Of a stretch of 64,000 nt of DNA, positions 12,001-19,199 are shown in pieces. Origin of the DNA: an uncultured Pelagibacteraceae bacterium (GTDB lineage: Bacteria; Pseudomonadota; Alphaproteobacteria; Pelagibacterales; Pelagibacteraceae). The translations under genes and the position numbers were made by a program. The stretch covers positions 62,001 to 126,000 of the forward strand of contig CACEMD010000002.1 of NCBI GenBank assembly GCA_902560625.1, read 5' to 3'. The notes below the pieces were generated by a model, which saw nothing but the letters and a program-made list of their open reading frames with translations, did no database searches and was not told the DNA's origin. Position 1 is the first letter of the stretch; each line of letters opens with the position of its first letter.

Positions 12001-13603
12001 AGTCTATTGGTGGATTTGTAACTTGGCTGAAATTTTGCCTAAAAAAATGGTAGAGTGGTCTATATCTATCAGATAAAACTGCTAAAGGAGTATCATCACC
12101 CATTGAGCCGGTTGCCTCTTTTGCATCTTCAGCCATTGGGTGCAAAATTAATTCTAGATCCTCTAAACTAACACCAAATAAGTGTTGTCTTTTTTTTAAT
12201 TCATTGCCAGAAAATATATTTTTTTCATTAGATATTGTTATTTTTTTATCTAGATCAATTATTTGACTGTTAAAATGTTTATATTCTTTTGCTAAATAAT
12301 TTTTAATTTTTTCATTAGTAAATATTTTTCCTTTAGCTATTCTAACGCCTATAATTTCTCCTGGACCTAATCTTCCTTTTGAAATAATTTTCTTTTCATT
12401 CAGCTCGATCATACCTGTTTCTGATCCAGCAAATAACAAATTATCTTTTGTTATTGTATATCTAAGTGGCCTTAAGCCATTTCTATCGGTTGCTGCAATT
12501 ACCCATTCATTATCAGTTGCAGCTATTGCTGCAGGACCATCCCAAGGTTCCATTGTACTATTTAAGAAGTTGAACAAATCTCTGTGATCTTTTGATAAAA
12601 TTTTATCTTTTTTAGACCAAGCGTCAGGTATCAGCATAAGTTTAGCTAAAGGAGCTGGTTGACCGGATACATTAAGTAATTCAAAAACATTATCTAGTGA
12701 TGCGGAGTCAGAATTTCCAGCAGGAATAACTGGTTTAAGATTTTCAATATCCTCAAACAAAGGACTATTCATCTCTTGTTCATGTACCTTCATCCAATTT
12801 ATGTTACCTTTTAAAGTATTTATTTCACCGTTGTGAGCAATAGATCTAAATGGTTGAGCTAGATCCCAACTTGGAGCAGTGTTTGTAGAAAATCTTTGAT
12901 GGAAAATAGCATAACGAGAAATAAATCTGTCGTCTTTTAGGTCGGGGTAAAAGTCTGACAAGGCTTCAGCAAGAAACATTCCCTTATAAATTATTGATTT
13001 AGAGCTAAAAGAACAGATATAAAAATTATTTAAACTAATGCTGTCAGCTTGCTTTTCTATTTTACGTCTCGACTCGTAAAGTTTTCTCTCTAAAACTTTT
13101 CCAACCAAATTTTTATCATTATGTCTAAAAAGTACTTGGGCGATTTCAGGTCTTGTTTGATCAGCTTTAGATCCTAGAACTTTAGGGTTTACTGGTACCT
13201 GCCTCCAACCATATATGTTAAAGTTATTTTTTGTTAATTCACTTTCAATAAGAGTTCTGCAAATTTCCTGTGATTCATAATTATTTTTTGGTAAAAAAAC
13301 CATACCAACACAAATTTCAGAATTGTCATATTTGTGACCTGTTATTTCGATTTTTTCTACAAAAAAATCCTTTGGAATTTCTACATGTATTCCAGCTCCG
13401 TCTCCTGTTTTGCCGTCTGCATCAACAGCTCCTCTATGCCAAACCGCCTTCAAAGCCTCAATGCCGTTTTCTACAACTTTTCGTGATTTTTTACCCTCTG
13501 TTGATACTACTAATCCAACTCCACAAGCATCGTGCTCCATATCATTTGAATAAACATGATTGTCCTTTAATAATTTTCGATTTTTATAATATCTATTTAT
13601 CAT
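9095..13603 (-). CDS. gltB: Glutamate synthase (NADPH) large subunit
   Basis: Transfers the amide of glutamine to 2-oxoglutarate, forming two glutamates (GOGAT, nitrogen assimilation). 1502 residues, full length. A class II amidotransferase domain follows a 26-residue propeptide; Cys27 in HDACGVG would become the catalytic N-terminus. The central and FMN-binding synthase domains follow (PGEGGQLPG, GHNGGTGA). The iron-sulfur site is CHSNTCPVGVC. The C-terminal beta-helix with repeated G-x-x-x-G turns is present. gltD lies directly upstream and overlaps by 4 nt, so it is translated first. Confidence 0.97.
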   Translation of the reverse strand: MINRYYKNRKLLKDNHVYSNDMEHDACGVGLVVSTEGKKSRKVVENGIEALKAVWHRGAVDADGKTGDGAGIHVEIPKDFFVEKIEITGHKYDNSEICVGMVFLPKNNYESQEICRTLIESELTKNNFNIYGWRQVPVNPKVLGSKADQTRPEIAQVLFRHNDKNLVGKVLERKLYESRRKIEKQADSISLNNFYICSFSSKSIIYKGMFLAEALSDFYPDLKDDRFISRYAIFHQRFSTNTAPSWDLAQPFRSIAHNGEINTLKGNINWMKVHEQEMNSPLFEDIENLKPVIPAGNSDSASLDNVFELLNVSGQPAPLAKLMLIPDAWSKKDKILSKDHRDLFNFLNSTMEPWDGPAAIAATDNEWVIAATDRNGLRPLRYTITKDNLLFAGSETGMIELNEKKIISKGRLGPGEIIGVRIAKGKIFTNEKIKNYLAKEYKHFNSQIIDLDKKITISNEKNIFSGNELKKRQHLFGVSLEDLELILHPMAEDAKEATGSMGDDTPLAVLSDRYRPLYHFFRQNFSQVTNPPIDSLRENKVMSLKTRFGNLGNILDFDNLTKENIYVLSSPILSNSQLEKFINFFGKNSFKIDCTFEKNENLEIALNNLKKMSEVAVREGVTQLILSDKNISDTRIPIPMLLCVGAINSYLIKNKLRGYVSINVETGEALDTHSFATLIGVGATTVNPYLALDSLYQRFEKKLFGNFEYEECIKRYIKSVNNGLLKIMSKMGISVLSSYRGGCNFETVGLSRTIVSEYFPGVISKISGIGLSGIEKKLRVIHKDALENKDSVLPIGGIYRYRKNGEVHQYQGNLIHLLQSAVGSNSYKAYKKYTEGIYNLPPINLRDLIDFRKRYLNPAIDISEVEPLKDILKRFGSGSMSHGALSKEAHETLAIGMNRIKGASCSGEGGEDEKRFTTMENGDSANSRVKQIASARFGVTINYLNNCNEIEIKMAQGAKPGEGGQLPGFKVSKEIAKLRHSTPGVTLISPPPHHDIYSIEDLAQLIYDLKQINPNARVGVKLVASSGIGTIAAGVAKAKADIILISGHNGGTGATPQTSVKYVGIPWEMGLTEANQVLTLNGLRDSVTLRTDGGIKTGRDVVIAAMMGAEEYGVATTALVAMGCIMVRQCHSNTCPVGVCTQDDELRKKFSGTPEKVVNLFTFIATEVREILAELGFKSLNDVIGRTDLLRQVSKASENLDDLDLNPLFVQADPGQNKRYSEYQTINKVPDTLDQEIWPEVESRLNNSEKFEKIFKIKNTHRAVGTRISHNLYKKYGDNKLDKNFLTLNFKGSAGQSFGAFAIKSLKLNLEGDANDYVGKGLSGGSIVVKPREESNLISSENTIIGNTVLYGATSGYLFASGQAGERFAVRNSGATAVLEGCGTNGCEYMTGGNVIILGKVGDNFGAGMTGGMAFIYDKKEDFEKKVNPETVVWQKPETEYWKNFLKDHIQMHYRETNSKVAKYILDEFDREVGNFFQVCPKEMLDKLANPISGKKSIDIAS

Positions 13604-15039
13604 GCTACTTTTTCTACTTTATTTTTTTCAGCTTCTAAAAATTTTTGAATTGACTCAGCTGCATCTCTTCCATCTTTAATAGCCCATACAACAAGAGAAG
13701 CTCCTCTTACAATATCTCCTGCAGCAAAAACCCCAGATAAGTTCGTCTCCATAGTATCAAAATTGTTTTTAATTGTTCCCCATTTTGAAACATGCAACTC
13801 TGGAGATCCAAATAGTGTTGGTAGATCCTCAGGATCAAATCCTAGCGACTTAATTACCATATCTGCCTTTAAAATAAATTCAGAGTTTTGAATTGTTTCA
13901 GGTTTTCTTCTTCCGCTATCATCAGGTTCTCCTAATTTAATTTTATCTACAACTATATTTTGTATTTTATCTTTACCTTGAAATTCTTTTGGTGATGAAA
14001 GCCAAATGAATTCAACCCCCTCTTCTTCAGCATTTAAAACTTCCCTAGCTGAACCAGGCATATTTTCTTTGTCTCTTCTATATAAACATTTAACAGACTT
14101 AGCATTTTGTCTAATTGCTGTTCTTACACAATCCATCGCTGTATCACCACCGCCAATGACAACTACATTCTTATCTTTAGCGTTTAAAGTTCCATCATCA
14201 AAAAGTTTTACTTCATCCCCTAAACCTTTTTTATTTGAAGCAGTTAAAAAATCCATCGCTGGGAAAATATTTGCTAAATCGTTACCAGGAAGATTAATTT
14301 CTCTTGCTTTATATACTCCTGTGGAAATTAAAATAGCGTCATGTTTTTTTCTTAAATCTTCAAGAGAAGAGTCCTTACCAACTTCAAAGTTTTGAACAAA
14401 TTTTATACCACTTTTATTCAGTAATTCAGTTCTTCTTTCAACAACAAATTTTTCTAATTTAAAGTTAGGAATCCCATATATTAAAAGTCCACCTGCTCGA
14501 TCATACCGATCATATACTGTCACTTGATATCCTGATTTTCTTAATTGTTCAGCGCATGCTAATCCTGCAGGTCCAGCTCCGATTATTCCTATGCTTTGGT
14601 CCTTCTCAAATTTTACATCTATAGGTTTAACCCATCCTTTTTCCCAAGCATTTTCTGTGATAAATTTTTCTACGGATCCAATGGTAACTGTACCATGCCC
14701 AGATTGTTCGATTACACAATTTCCCTCACAAAGTCTGTCTTGAGGGCATATTCTGCCACATACTTCAGGCATATTATTGGTACTTTGAGATAGTAAGTAT
14801 GCTTCCTCCAGACGACCCTCAGCTGTTAATTTTAGCCAATCAGGAATATTATTACTTAAAGGGCAATGAACTTGGCAAAAAGGAACTCCACATTGTGAGC
14901 ATCTACTTGACTGTTCTTTTGCCTTTTCCCTAATAAATTCCTCATAAATCTCCTTAAAGTCTTCCTTTCTTTGTGAAGTGTCTCTTTTAGGTGGATTTTG
15001 TTGACCTATATTTACAAATTTTAACATTTTTTCAGTCAT
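13600..15039 (-). CDS. gltD: Glutamate synthase (NADPH) small subunit
   Basis: Electron-input subunit of GOGAT: FAD- and NADPH-dependent, passing electrons to GltB through iron-sulfur clusters. 479 residues. The N-terminal cluster-binding region has CSQCGVPFCQVHCP (residues 46-59) and a second set near CGRICPQDRLCEGNC. FAD site GIIGAGPAGLACAEQLRKSG and NADPH site VVIGGGDTAMD follow, then the FAD C-terminal motif FAAGDIVRGASLV. A 173-nt spacer separates it from divergent uppP and must hold both promoters; I could not assign them with confidence. Confidence 0.96.
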   Translation of the reverse strand: MTEKMLKFVNIGQQNPPKRDTSQRKEDFKEIYEEFIREKAKEQSSRCSQCGVPFCQVHCPLSNNIPDWLKLTAEGRLEEAYLLSQSTNNMPEVCGRICPQDRLCEGNCVIEQSGHGTVTIGSVEKFITENAWEKGWVKPIDVKFEKDQSIGIIGAGPAGLACAEQLRKSGYQVTVYDRYDRAGGLLIYGIPNFKLEKFVVERRTELLNKSGIKFVQNFEVGKDSSLEDLRKKHDAILISTGVYKAREINLPGNDLANIFPAMDFLTASNKKGLGDEVKLFDDGTLNAKDKNVVVIGGGDTAMDCVRTAIRQNAKSVKCLYRRDKENMPGSAREVLNAEEEGVEFIWLSSPKEFQGKDKIQNIVVDKIKLGEPDDSGRRKPETIQNSEFILKADMVIKSLGFDPEDLPTLFGSPELHVSKWGTIKNNFDTMETNLSGVFAAGDIVRGASLVVWAIKDGRDAAESIQKFLEAEKNKVEKVA

Positions 15040-15212
15040 ATTTTGCGAATATATATATTAATAAAATCGTCATTTAAAGCATAAGTAGGACAATATTTGT
15101 TACCTATTTTTTTAAAAAAGCCTATAAATATAACGTTAATTACCTTTTTGCATATCTATTATGATTTCATGTTATTGCTTTATTTTAGATTTATTTAGTT
15201 TACGAAAAATTA

Positions 15213-15980
15213 ATGATCTACAATTTTTTGGAAATTACTCTTTTAAGCATAATTCAAGGAATATCAGAATTTTTACCTGTAAGTTCGTCAGCTCATTTAT
15301 ATCTTGTTTCAGAAATCTATCAATTTAGATCACAGTCATTGATGACTGACGTTGCGCTTCATTTAGGCTCCTTAATTGCAATAATATTTTTTTTTAGAAA
15401 TGAATTAATAAATATTTTTAAAAATAAAAATCTTCTATATCTTTTAGTTCTAGGATCAATTCCACTTATAATTTTTGGTTTGTTAATTTTTTCCACAGGT
15501 CTAATAAACAATTTAAGAAATTTAGAAGTAGTAGCATGGACAACTTTAATATTTGCAATAATTTTATTTATTGCTGACAAATTTAGAGTAAGGAAAAAAT
15601 TAAATACAAATTTGAATATTAAAAGTATTTTGTTTATAGGTTTATTTCAAATTCTATCTATAATTCCAGGGGTAAGTAGATCTGGTATAGTAATCACTGC
15701 TGGGAGATTTTTAAATTTTGATAGATATGACTCTACAAAAATATCATTTTATCTATCAATACCTGCAATAGCTGGAGCTAGTATCCTAACTTTAAAAGAT
15801 CTAACTTATGAAACTATTAATTTTAATATTGTTATTCTTTTTGCAATAATTTTTTCTTTTATAGTTTCTTATTTATCAATCAAATATTTTTTAATATTTA
15901 CGAAAAAGTTTTCAATGACAATTTTTGTTATTTACAGAATTATTTTATCTTTAATATTATTCTACATTATATATTATTAA
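15213..15980 (+). CDS. uppP: Undecaprenyl-diphosphate phosphatase
   Basis: Integral membrane enzyme that recycles the undecaprenyl lipid carrier for peptidoglycan and other envelope glycans and can give bacitracin tolerance. 255 residues with about eight membrane segments. The two family signatures are present: GISEFLPVSSSAHL near residues 16-29 and the arginine-serine motif PGVSRSGIVITAGR near 150. It is transcribed alone. Its stop overlaps the convergent EamA gene by 14 nt. Confidence 0.96.
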   Translation: MIYNFLEITLLSIIQGISEFLPVSSSAHLYLVSEIYQFRSQSLMTDVALHLGSLIAIIFFFRNELINIFKNKNLLYLLVLGSIPLIIFGLLIFSTGLINNLRNLEVVAWTTLIFAIILFIADKFRVRKKLNTNLNIKSILFIGLFQILSIIPGVSRSGIVITAGRFLNFDRYDSTKISFYLSIPAIAGASILTLKDLTYETINFNIVILFAIIFSFIVSYLSIKYFLIFTKKFSMTIFVIYRIILSLILFYIIYY

Positions 15981-16860
15981 TTTTTTTTTGTGGGACAAGC
16001 TGCGATATAAGTACCGCACAAAGAATTAAAAAACATCCAATTATATTTGAAAAACCTAAAACTTGGTTTAAGATTATCCATCCTGCTATTGCTGCAAAAA
16101 CTCCTTCAAGTGAATATATTATTGCTGCTGGAGCTTCCTCTATATGTTTTTGAGCATACATCTGTAATGTAAACGCAATTCCACCTGACAAAACACCTGC
16201 GTACAAAATAGAATAACCCTCTAAAAAAATATTTGAAAAATTTATATCTTCAAATATTATAGCAAAAAATAATGATACGATACCAACAAATGCTGCTTGT
16301 AGTGCAGCATAAAACATTGGTATATCAAAAACTTCCATAAATTTTCCTGCATAAATGATATGTAGTGCCCAAAAAACTGAGCATAAAATTACTAGACCAT
16401 CACCTAACATAATTTGAGAATCTGAAAAATCACTTAAAAGATATACTCCTGCTACACACAATCCAATTGATGACCAAATGCTCCAGTGCACTTTCTTTGA
16501 GTAGATAAAGAAAAGTAGTATTGGAACTATTGGAACATAAAATACGGTAAAAAAAGCAGCATTTGCAATGTTAGTATACTGCAAAGAAGCTTGCTGTAAG
16601 TATGTGCCTAAAAATAAAGAAACACCCATAAATAAAAGGTATTTAAAAAATAATTTTTGATTTGATTTGATTTCATTTCTTATTTTTTTTTGTTCAAAAA
16701 TTAGTGCTATTGGAAGAATTGTTAAGAAACCTACGAAAAATCTTGCCATATTAAAGGTTAACGGCCCTATATTATCCATTCCTGTGTCCTGTGCGATAAA
16801 AGCTGTCCCCCAAATAAAAGTCGTCACTAATGCACAGACTATTGAGATAGATTTATTCAT
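15967..16860 (-). CDS. EamA/DMT-family transporter
   Basis: Inner-membrane permease of the drug/metabolite transporter superfamily; substrate not predictable. 297 residues forming two EamA repeats of five membrane helices (MNKSISIVCALVTTFIWGTAFIA opens the first in abbreviated form; ILCSVFWALHIIYAGK opens the second). Many members export amino acids or amines. It follows the 2-oxoglutarate oxygenase gene by 24 nt on the same strand, suggesting one unit, possibly linked to the same metabolite. Confidence 0.85.
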   Translation of the reverse strand: MNKSISIVCALVTTFIWGTAFIAQDTGMDNIGPLTFNMARFFVGFLTILPIALIFEQKKIRNEIKSNQKLFFKYLLFMGVSLFLGTYLQQASLQYTNIANAAFFTVFYVPIVPILLFFIYSKKVHWSIWSSIGLCVAGVYLLSDFSDSQIMLGDGLVILCSVFWALHIIYAGKFMEVFDIPMFYAALQAAFVGIVSLFFAIIFEDINFSNIFLEGYSILYAGVLSGGIAFTLQMYAQKHIEEAPAAIIYSLEGVFAAIAGWIILNQVLGFSNIIGCFLILCAVLISQLVPQKKINNI

Positions 16861-16884
16861 TTATTTTTTTCGATGTAAAGATTA

Positions 16885-17982
16885 TTAGAATATATTGTAT
16901 GTTCTACAAGAACTATCAAAATCTTCTTTATTTATATAACATCCAGATATTTTCCTCTTACCTTTAAAAGAGCCTCTCCCATGTAAGATTCTCCAATTAT
17001 TAAATATTAAAAGTTCACCTGGTTTTAATATATGTCTCCATTGAAATTCTTTGCTATTTGCAATTATATCGAATTTTTTGATTGCTTCATAAAATTTTAA
17101 AGTTAAATCATTATTGAGTCTAAAAGGTGCCCTATCGTAATTATTAAAACTCACTTGTAAAATTTCTTCATCGCTATTCAATCTAAAAATAGGTCTTTGG
17201 GCTTTTAAATATACTCCATCTCCTTTGTACTGACCTATTACTTCTATTTTTGACAAAATATCAAATAAATCCTTATTTTCTTTTTTGATTGTTTCTGCAA
17301 TTTTAAATCCATCAACCATTATCGATTCACCTCCTTTTGCTTCATATTCGCAGCAGAGAAGTAATTGAAGCCCTGGAGCATCATTACTATAAGTTGAGTC
17401 AGTGTGTGGTCTAAGTTCATCTTGTGTATAAGCACTATCTGCCATATTTTTATCTGACTCAAAACTCCATAGTCCTCCAAAAATTGATTGTCTTACATAC
17501 CCTATTTTATTTGCTACTGTTTCCACTGAACTCATATCGGTTTTACAATTAGTTACTACACAAAATCCAAAATCATATAATTTTTTTAAAAATAATTTAA
17601 ATCCATCTTTTGAATTTACTTTGTCAAAATTTATAAAAATTTTATCATCAACTTCATTTTTTAACCAAAGTTTGCATTTCGTTATTTCTGATTTATAATT
17701 GTAAGAATTCTCTTTTAAGAAATTATAAGAATATTTTATTGGCTTATCCATATCAGACCACAAAATAGTTAAACTATTTCCCTGATCTGATATTTCTGCT
17801 TTCTTAATGTGTAAATTAGTATCAATTTCAGCAGTAAAAATTTTCCTTTGATAAGATCTTGAGTCCCAACTTGTGTCATCTCTAGCATGATCTCTTAACC
17901 ATATATTTGGAAACTTATCTTCTTTTTCATTCTCAAAAAAAATATTTAATTCATTTGATAAAATTTTTAAATCTTTGATCAT
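16885..17982 (-). CDS. Gamma-butyrobetaine-hydroxylase-like Fe(II)/2-oxoglutarate oxygenase
   Basis: Non-heme iron oxygenase of the BBOX/TauD superfamily. Family members hydroxylate gamma-butyrobetaine or trimethyllysine; the substrate here is inferred, not shown. 365 residues. The N-terminal GBBH-like domain has FPNIWLRDHARD (24-35). The iron ligands fit H193-x-D195 (RPHTDST) and H334 with 2-oxoglutarate-binding R336 (LHGRGSF). The cysteines that bind zinc in the animal enzyme's N-domain are absent: the region reads DHARDDTSWD. It precedes an EamA transporter on the same strand. Confidence 0.85.
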   Translation of the reverse strand: MIKDLKILSNELNIFFENEKEDKFPNIWLRDHARDDTSWDSRSYQRKIFTAEIDTNLHIKKAEISDQGNSLTILWSDMDKPIKYSYNFLKENSYNYKSEITKCKLWLKNEVDDKIFINFDKVNSKDGFKLFLKKLYDFGFCVVTNCKTDMSSVETVANKIGYVRQSIFGGLWSFESDKNMADSAYTQDELRPHTDSTYSNDAPGLQLLLCCEYEAKGGESIMVDGFKIAETIKKENKDLFDILSKIEVIGQYKGDGVYLKAQRPIFRLNSDEEILQVSFNNYDRAPFRLNNDLTLKFYEAIKKFDIIANSKEFQWRHILKPGELLIFNNWRILHGRGSFKGKRKISGCYINKEDFDSSCRTYNIF

Positions 17983-17996
17983 ATTACTTTTAGAAC

Positions 17997-18176
17997 TTAT
18001 TTATCTTTCCATATCTCCTGACTTATATTTTTAGTAGCTTCTAAAATTTCATCTATAGAATAAATATGTGTAATTTCATCTTTTTTTTTTACCTTTTTAT
18101 CAAATTTTTCTAATCTACTTGCTTTTTCAGCTTCTAAAATAAGTGCCTCTGTATCTTTAGGTATGCTATTTTTCAT
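17997..18176 (-). CDS. Small hypothetical protein, 59 residues
   Basis: No family recognised. I choose the ATG at 18176 (MKNSIPKDTEALILEAEKAS); a GTG at 18191 would add five residues. It is predicted to be soluble, charged and mostly helical, ending SQEIWKDK. It lies 14 nt upstream of the oxygenase gene on the same strand, so it is probably the first gene of that unit. Real coding is supported by its place in the operon and mixed composition, not by homology. Confidence 0.5.
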   Translation of the reverse strand: MKNSIPKDTEALILEAEKASRLEKFDKKVKKKDEITHIYSIDEILEATKNISQEIWKDK

Positions 18177-18229
18177 GATTATTTTTAACACAATTATATC
18201 TTTTTTTGGACATTCTTAAATTGCATAAA

Positions 18230-18340
18230 ATGTTTATGATTAAGTTAATACTCAAAAAATTAAAGAAAACCAGTAATTTTCAAAACCTTGATGGTAAATA
18301 TTGGATTCAACGAATAATTTTAAATAAAAAAATTATTTAA
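18230..18340 (+). CDS. Possible 36-residue ORF
   Basis: A short ATG-to-TAA frame just upstream of tRNA-Arg. The product is basic, with a lysine-rich N-terminal half and a less repetitive C-terminal half (NLDGKYWIQRIIL) containing Trp, Gln and Arg, which is not what random AT-rich DNA usually gives. No clear ribosome site and no family recognised. It could be a remnant of a longer gene or chance. The rest of this 215-nt gap shows nothing else. Confidence 0.25.
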   Translation: MFMIKLILKKLKKTSNFQNLDGKYWIQRIILNKKII

Positions 18341-18391
18341 TTCCTAAAATACAAAAAAAAATATAAACATATATAAATAATTTATATGTCT

Positions 18392-18468
18392 GCGCCTGTA
18401 GCTCAATTGGATAGAGCGCTTGGCTACGGACCAGGAGGTTCTGGGTTCGACTCCTAGCAGGCGCACCA
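18392..18468 (+). tRNA. tRNA-Arg (anticodon ACG)
   Basis: A complete 77-nt cloverleaf with encoded CCA. The acceptor stem GCGCCTG pairs with CAGGCGC. The D arm is GCTC/GAGC, the anticodon stem CTTGG/CCAGG with loop CTACGGA, and the T arm CTGGG-TTCGACT-CCTAG. Anticodon ACG would be edited to ICG by TadA to read CGU/CGC/CGA. No terminator follows; a short reading frame starts 13 nt after the CCA. Confidence 0.98.
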
Positions 18469-18481
18469 GAGAAAGAGTATT

Positions 18482-18565
18482 ATGAAAGTATCTTTACAAA
18501 AATCTGTTTTATACTTTTTTGGTCTAGTTTTTTTAATCATTCTGTTAATATCACTATTTATTTAA
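18482..18565 (+). CDS. 27-residue single-pass membrane microprotein
   Basis: Frame MKVSLQKSVLYFFGLVFLII and seven more residues: a short basic N-terminus and one hydrophobic helix, with no charged residue after Lys7. No family recognised. It begins 13 nt after the tRNA-Arg CCA end and stops 4 nt before the thioesterase start, so it fits as a gene in a tRNA-microprotein-thioesterase transcript. T-rich DNA readily gives hydrophobic frames, so coding is plausible but unproven. Confidence 0.4.
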   Translation: MKVSLQKSVLYFFGLVFLIILLISLFI

Positions 18566-18569
18566 AATT

Positions 18570-18995
18570 ATGAAAAATAGTTTTAAACAATTGAGCATTC
18601 GCCCCGGTTTTATGAAACATAATGGTGGTATTTTATTTAGAGAACTGTCAAAAAAAAAATACGAATTCAAAACAAAAATAAAAAAAAATCATTTAAATGC
18701 AGCAGGTATAACTCACGGCGGTTTTATTGCTTCAATAATTGATGCTGGTGCTGGTACTGGAGCCCATAGAGTTTCAGGTAACCAATCATGTGTAACAATC
18801 TCATTAGATATTAATTTTATAAGTGCATCGAAACTTGGTGATGAAGTTTTGGGAGTTGTGAAAATACAAAAAAAAACAAGTTCAATGATTTTTTTAACTT
18901 GTCGCTTAGAGTGTAAAAAAAAAATAGTAGCTACTGCATCTGGAATATGGAAAATTTTAAACAAACCTATAAAGAAAGCAGGTTACGGTGGTTAG
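18570..18995 (+). CDS. PaaI-type hotdog-fold thioesterase
   Basis: Probable acyl-CoA thioesterase; the physiological acyl group is unknown. 141 residues, one hotdog domain. The signature THGGFIASIIDAGAG (residues 48-62) holds the HGG loop and the following acidic residue D58 of the PaaI/4HBT superfamily. Conserved later strands include CVTISLDINFISAS. It lies 4 nt after the microprotein and about 200 nt before the helicase gene, which probably has its own promoter. Confidence 0.88.
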   Translation: MKNSFKQLSIRPGFMKHNGGILFRELSKKKYEFKTKIKKNHLNAAGITHGGFIASIIDAGAGTGAHRVSGNQSCVTISLDINFISASKLGDEVLGVVKIQKKTSSMIFLTCRLECKKKIVATASGIWKILNKPIKKAGYGG

Positions 18996-19199
18996 TTTTA
19001 ATTAAATTATAGTTATTTAATATTTTTTTATTTGAAAAAAATTATATTGAATCATCTCTAATTATGTTACTATAACGTATACAAAAAAATTCAAAATGAG
19101 AACTTTTTCCTTTGTGATTCGGTCACGTTTTAGACTATTTTTGTTCTTTTCCGGCAACAATATATAGTTATAAAAATAAATGAGATACTAGAGATAGAA
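18996..19199. other. Leader/intergenic region upstream of helicase gene
   Basis: This gap is mostly AT-rich but contains an island of richer composition at about 19096-19160. A small hairpin is possible there (GTGA at 19114-19117 with TCAC at 19123-19126, loop TTCGG), and AGAAC near 19099 can pair with GTTCT near 19142. A 23-residue Phe/Arg-rich frame spans 19096-19167 but ends without an obvious partner gene. I regard it as an untranslated leader of the helicase gene with possible structure; function unknown. Confidence 0.35.

Noticed and set aside
15105-15125. T7A6 inverted repeat between gltD and uppP
   Set aside because: A/T-only pairing without a GC stem; not a credible terminator or operator.
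19096-19167. 23-residue Phe/Arg-rich leader-peptide-like frame
   Set aside because: Six Phe in 23 residues suggests an attenuator peptide, but no aromatic amino acid gene follows and no terminator/antiterminator pair is evident; T-rich DNA explains the Phe content.
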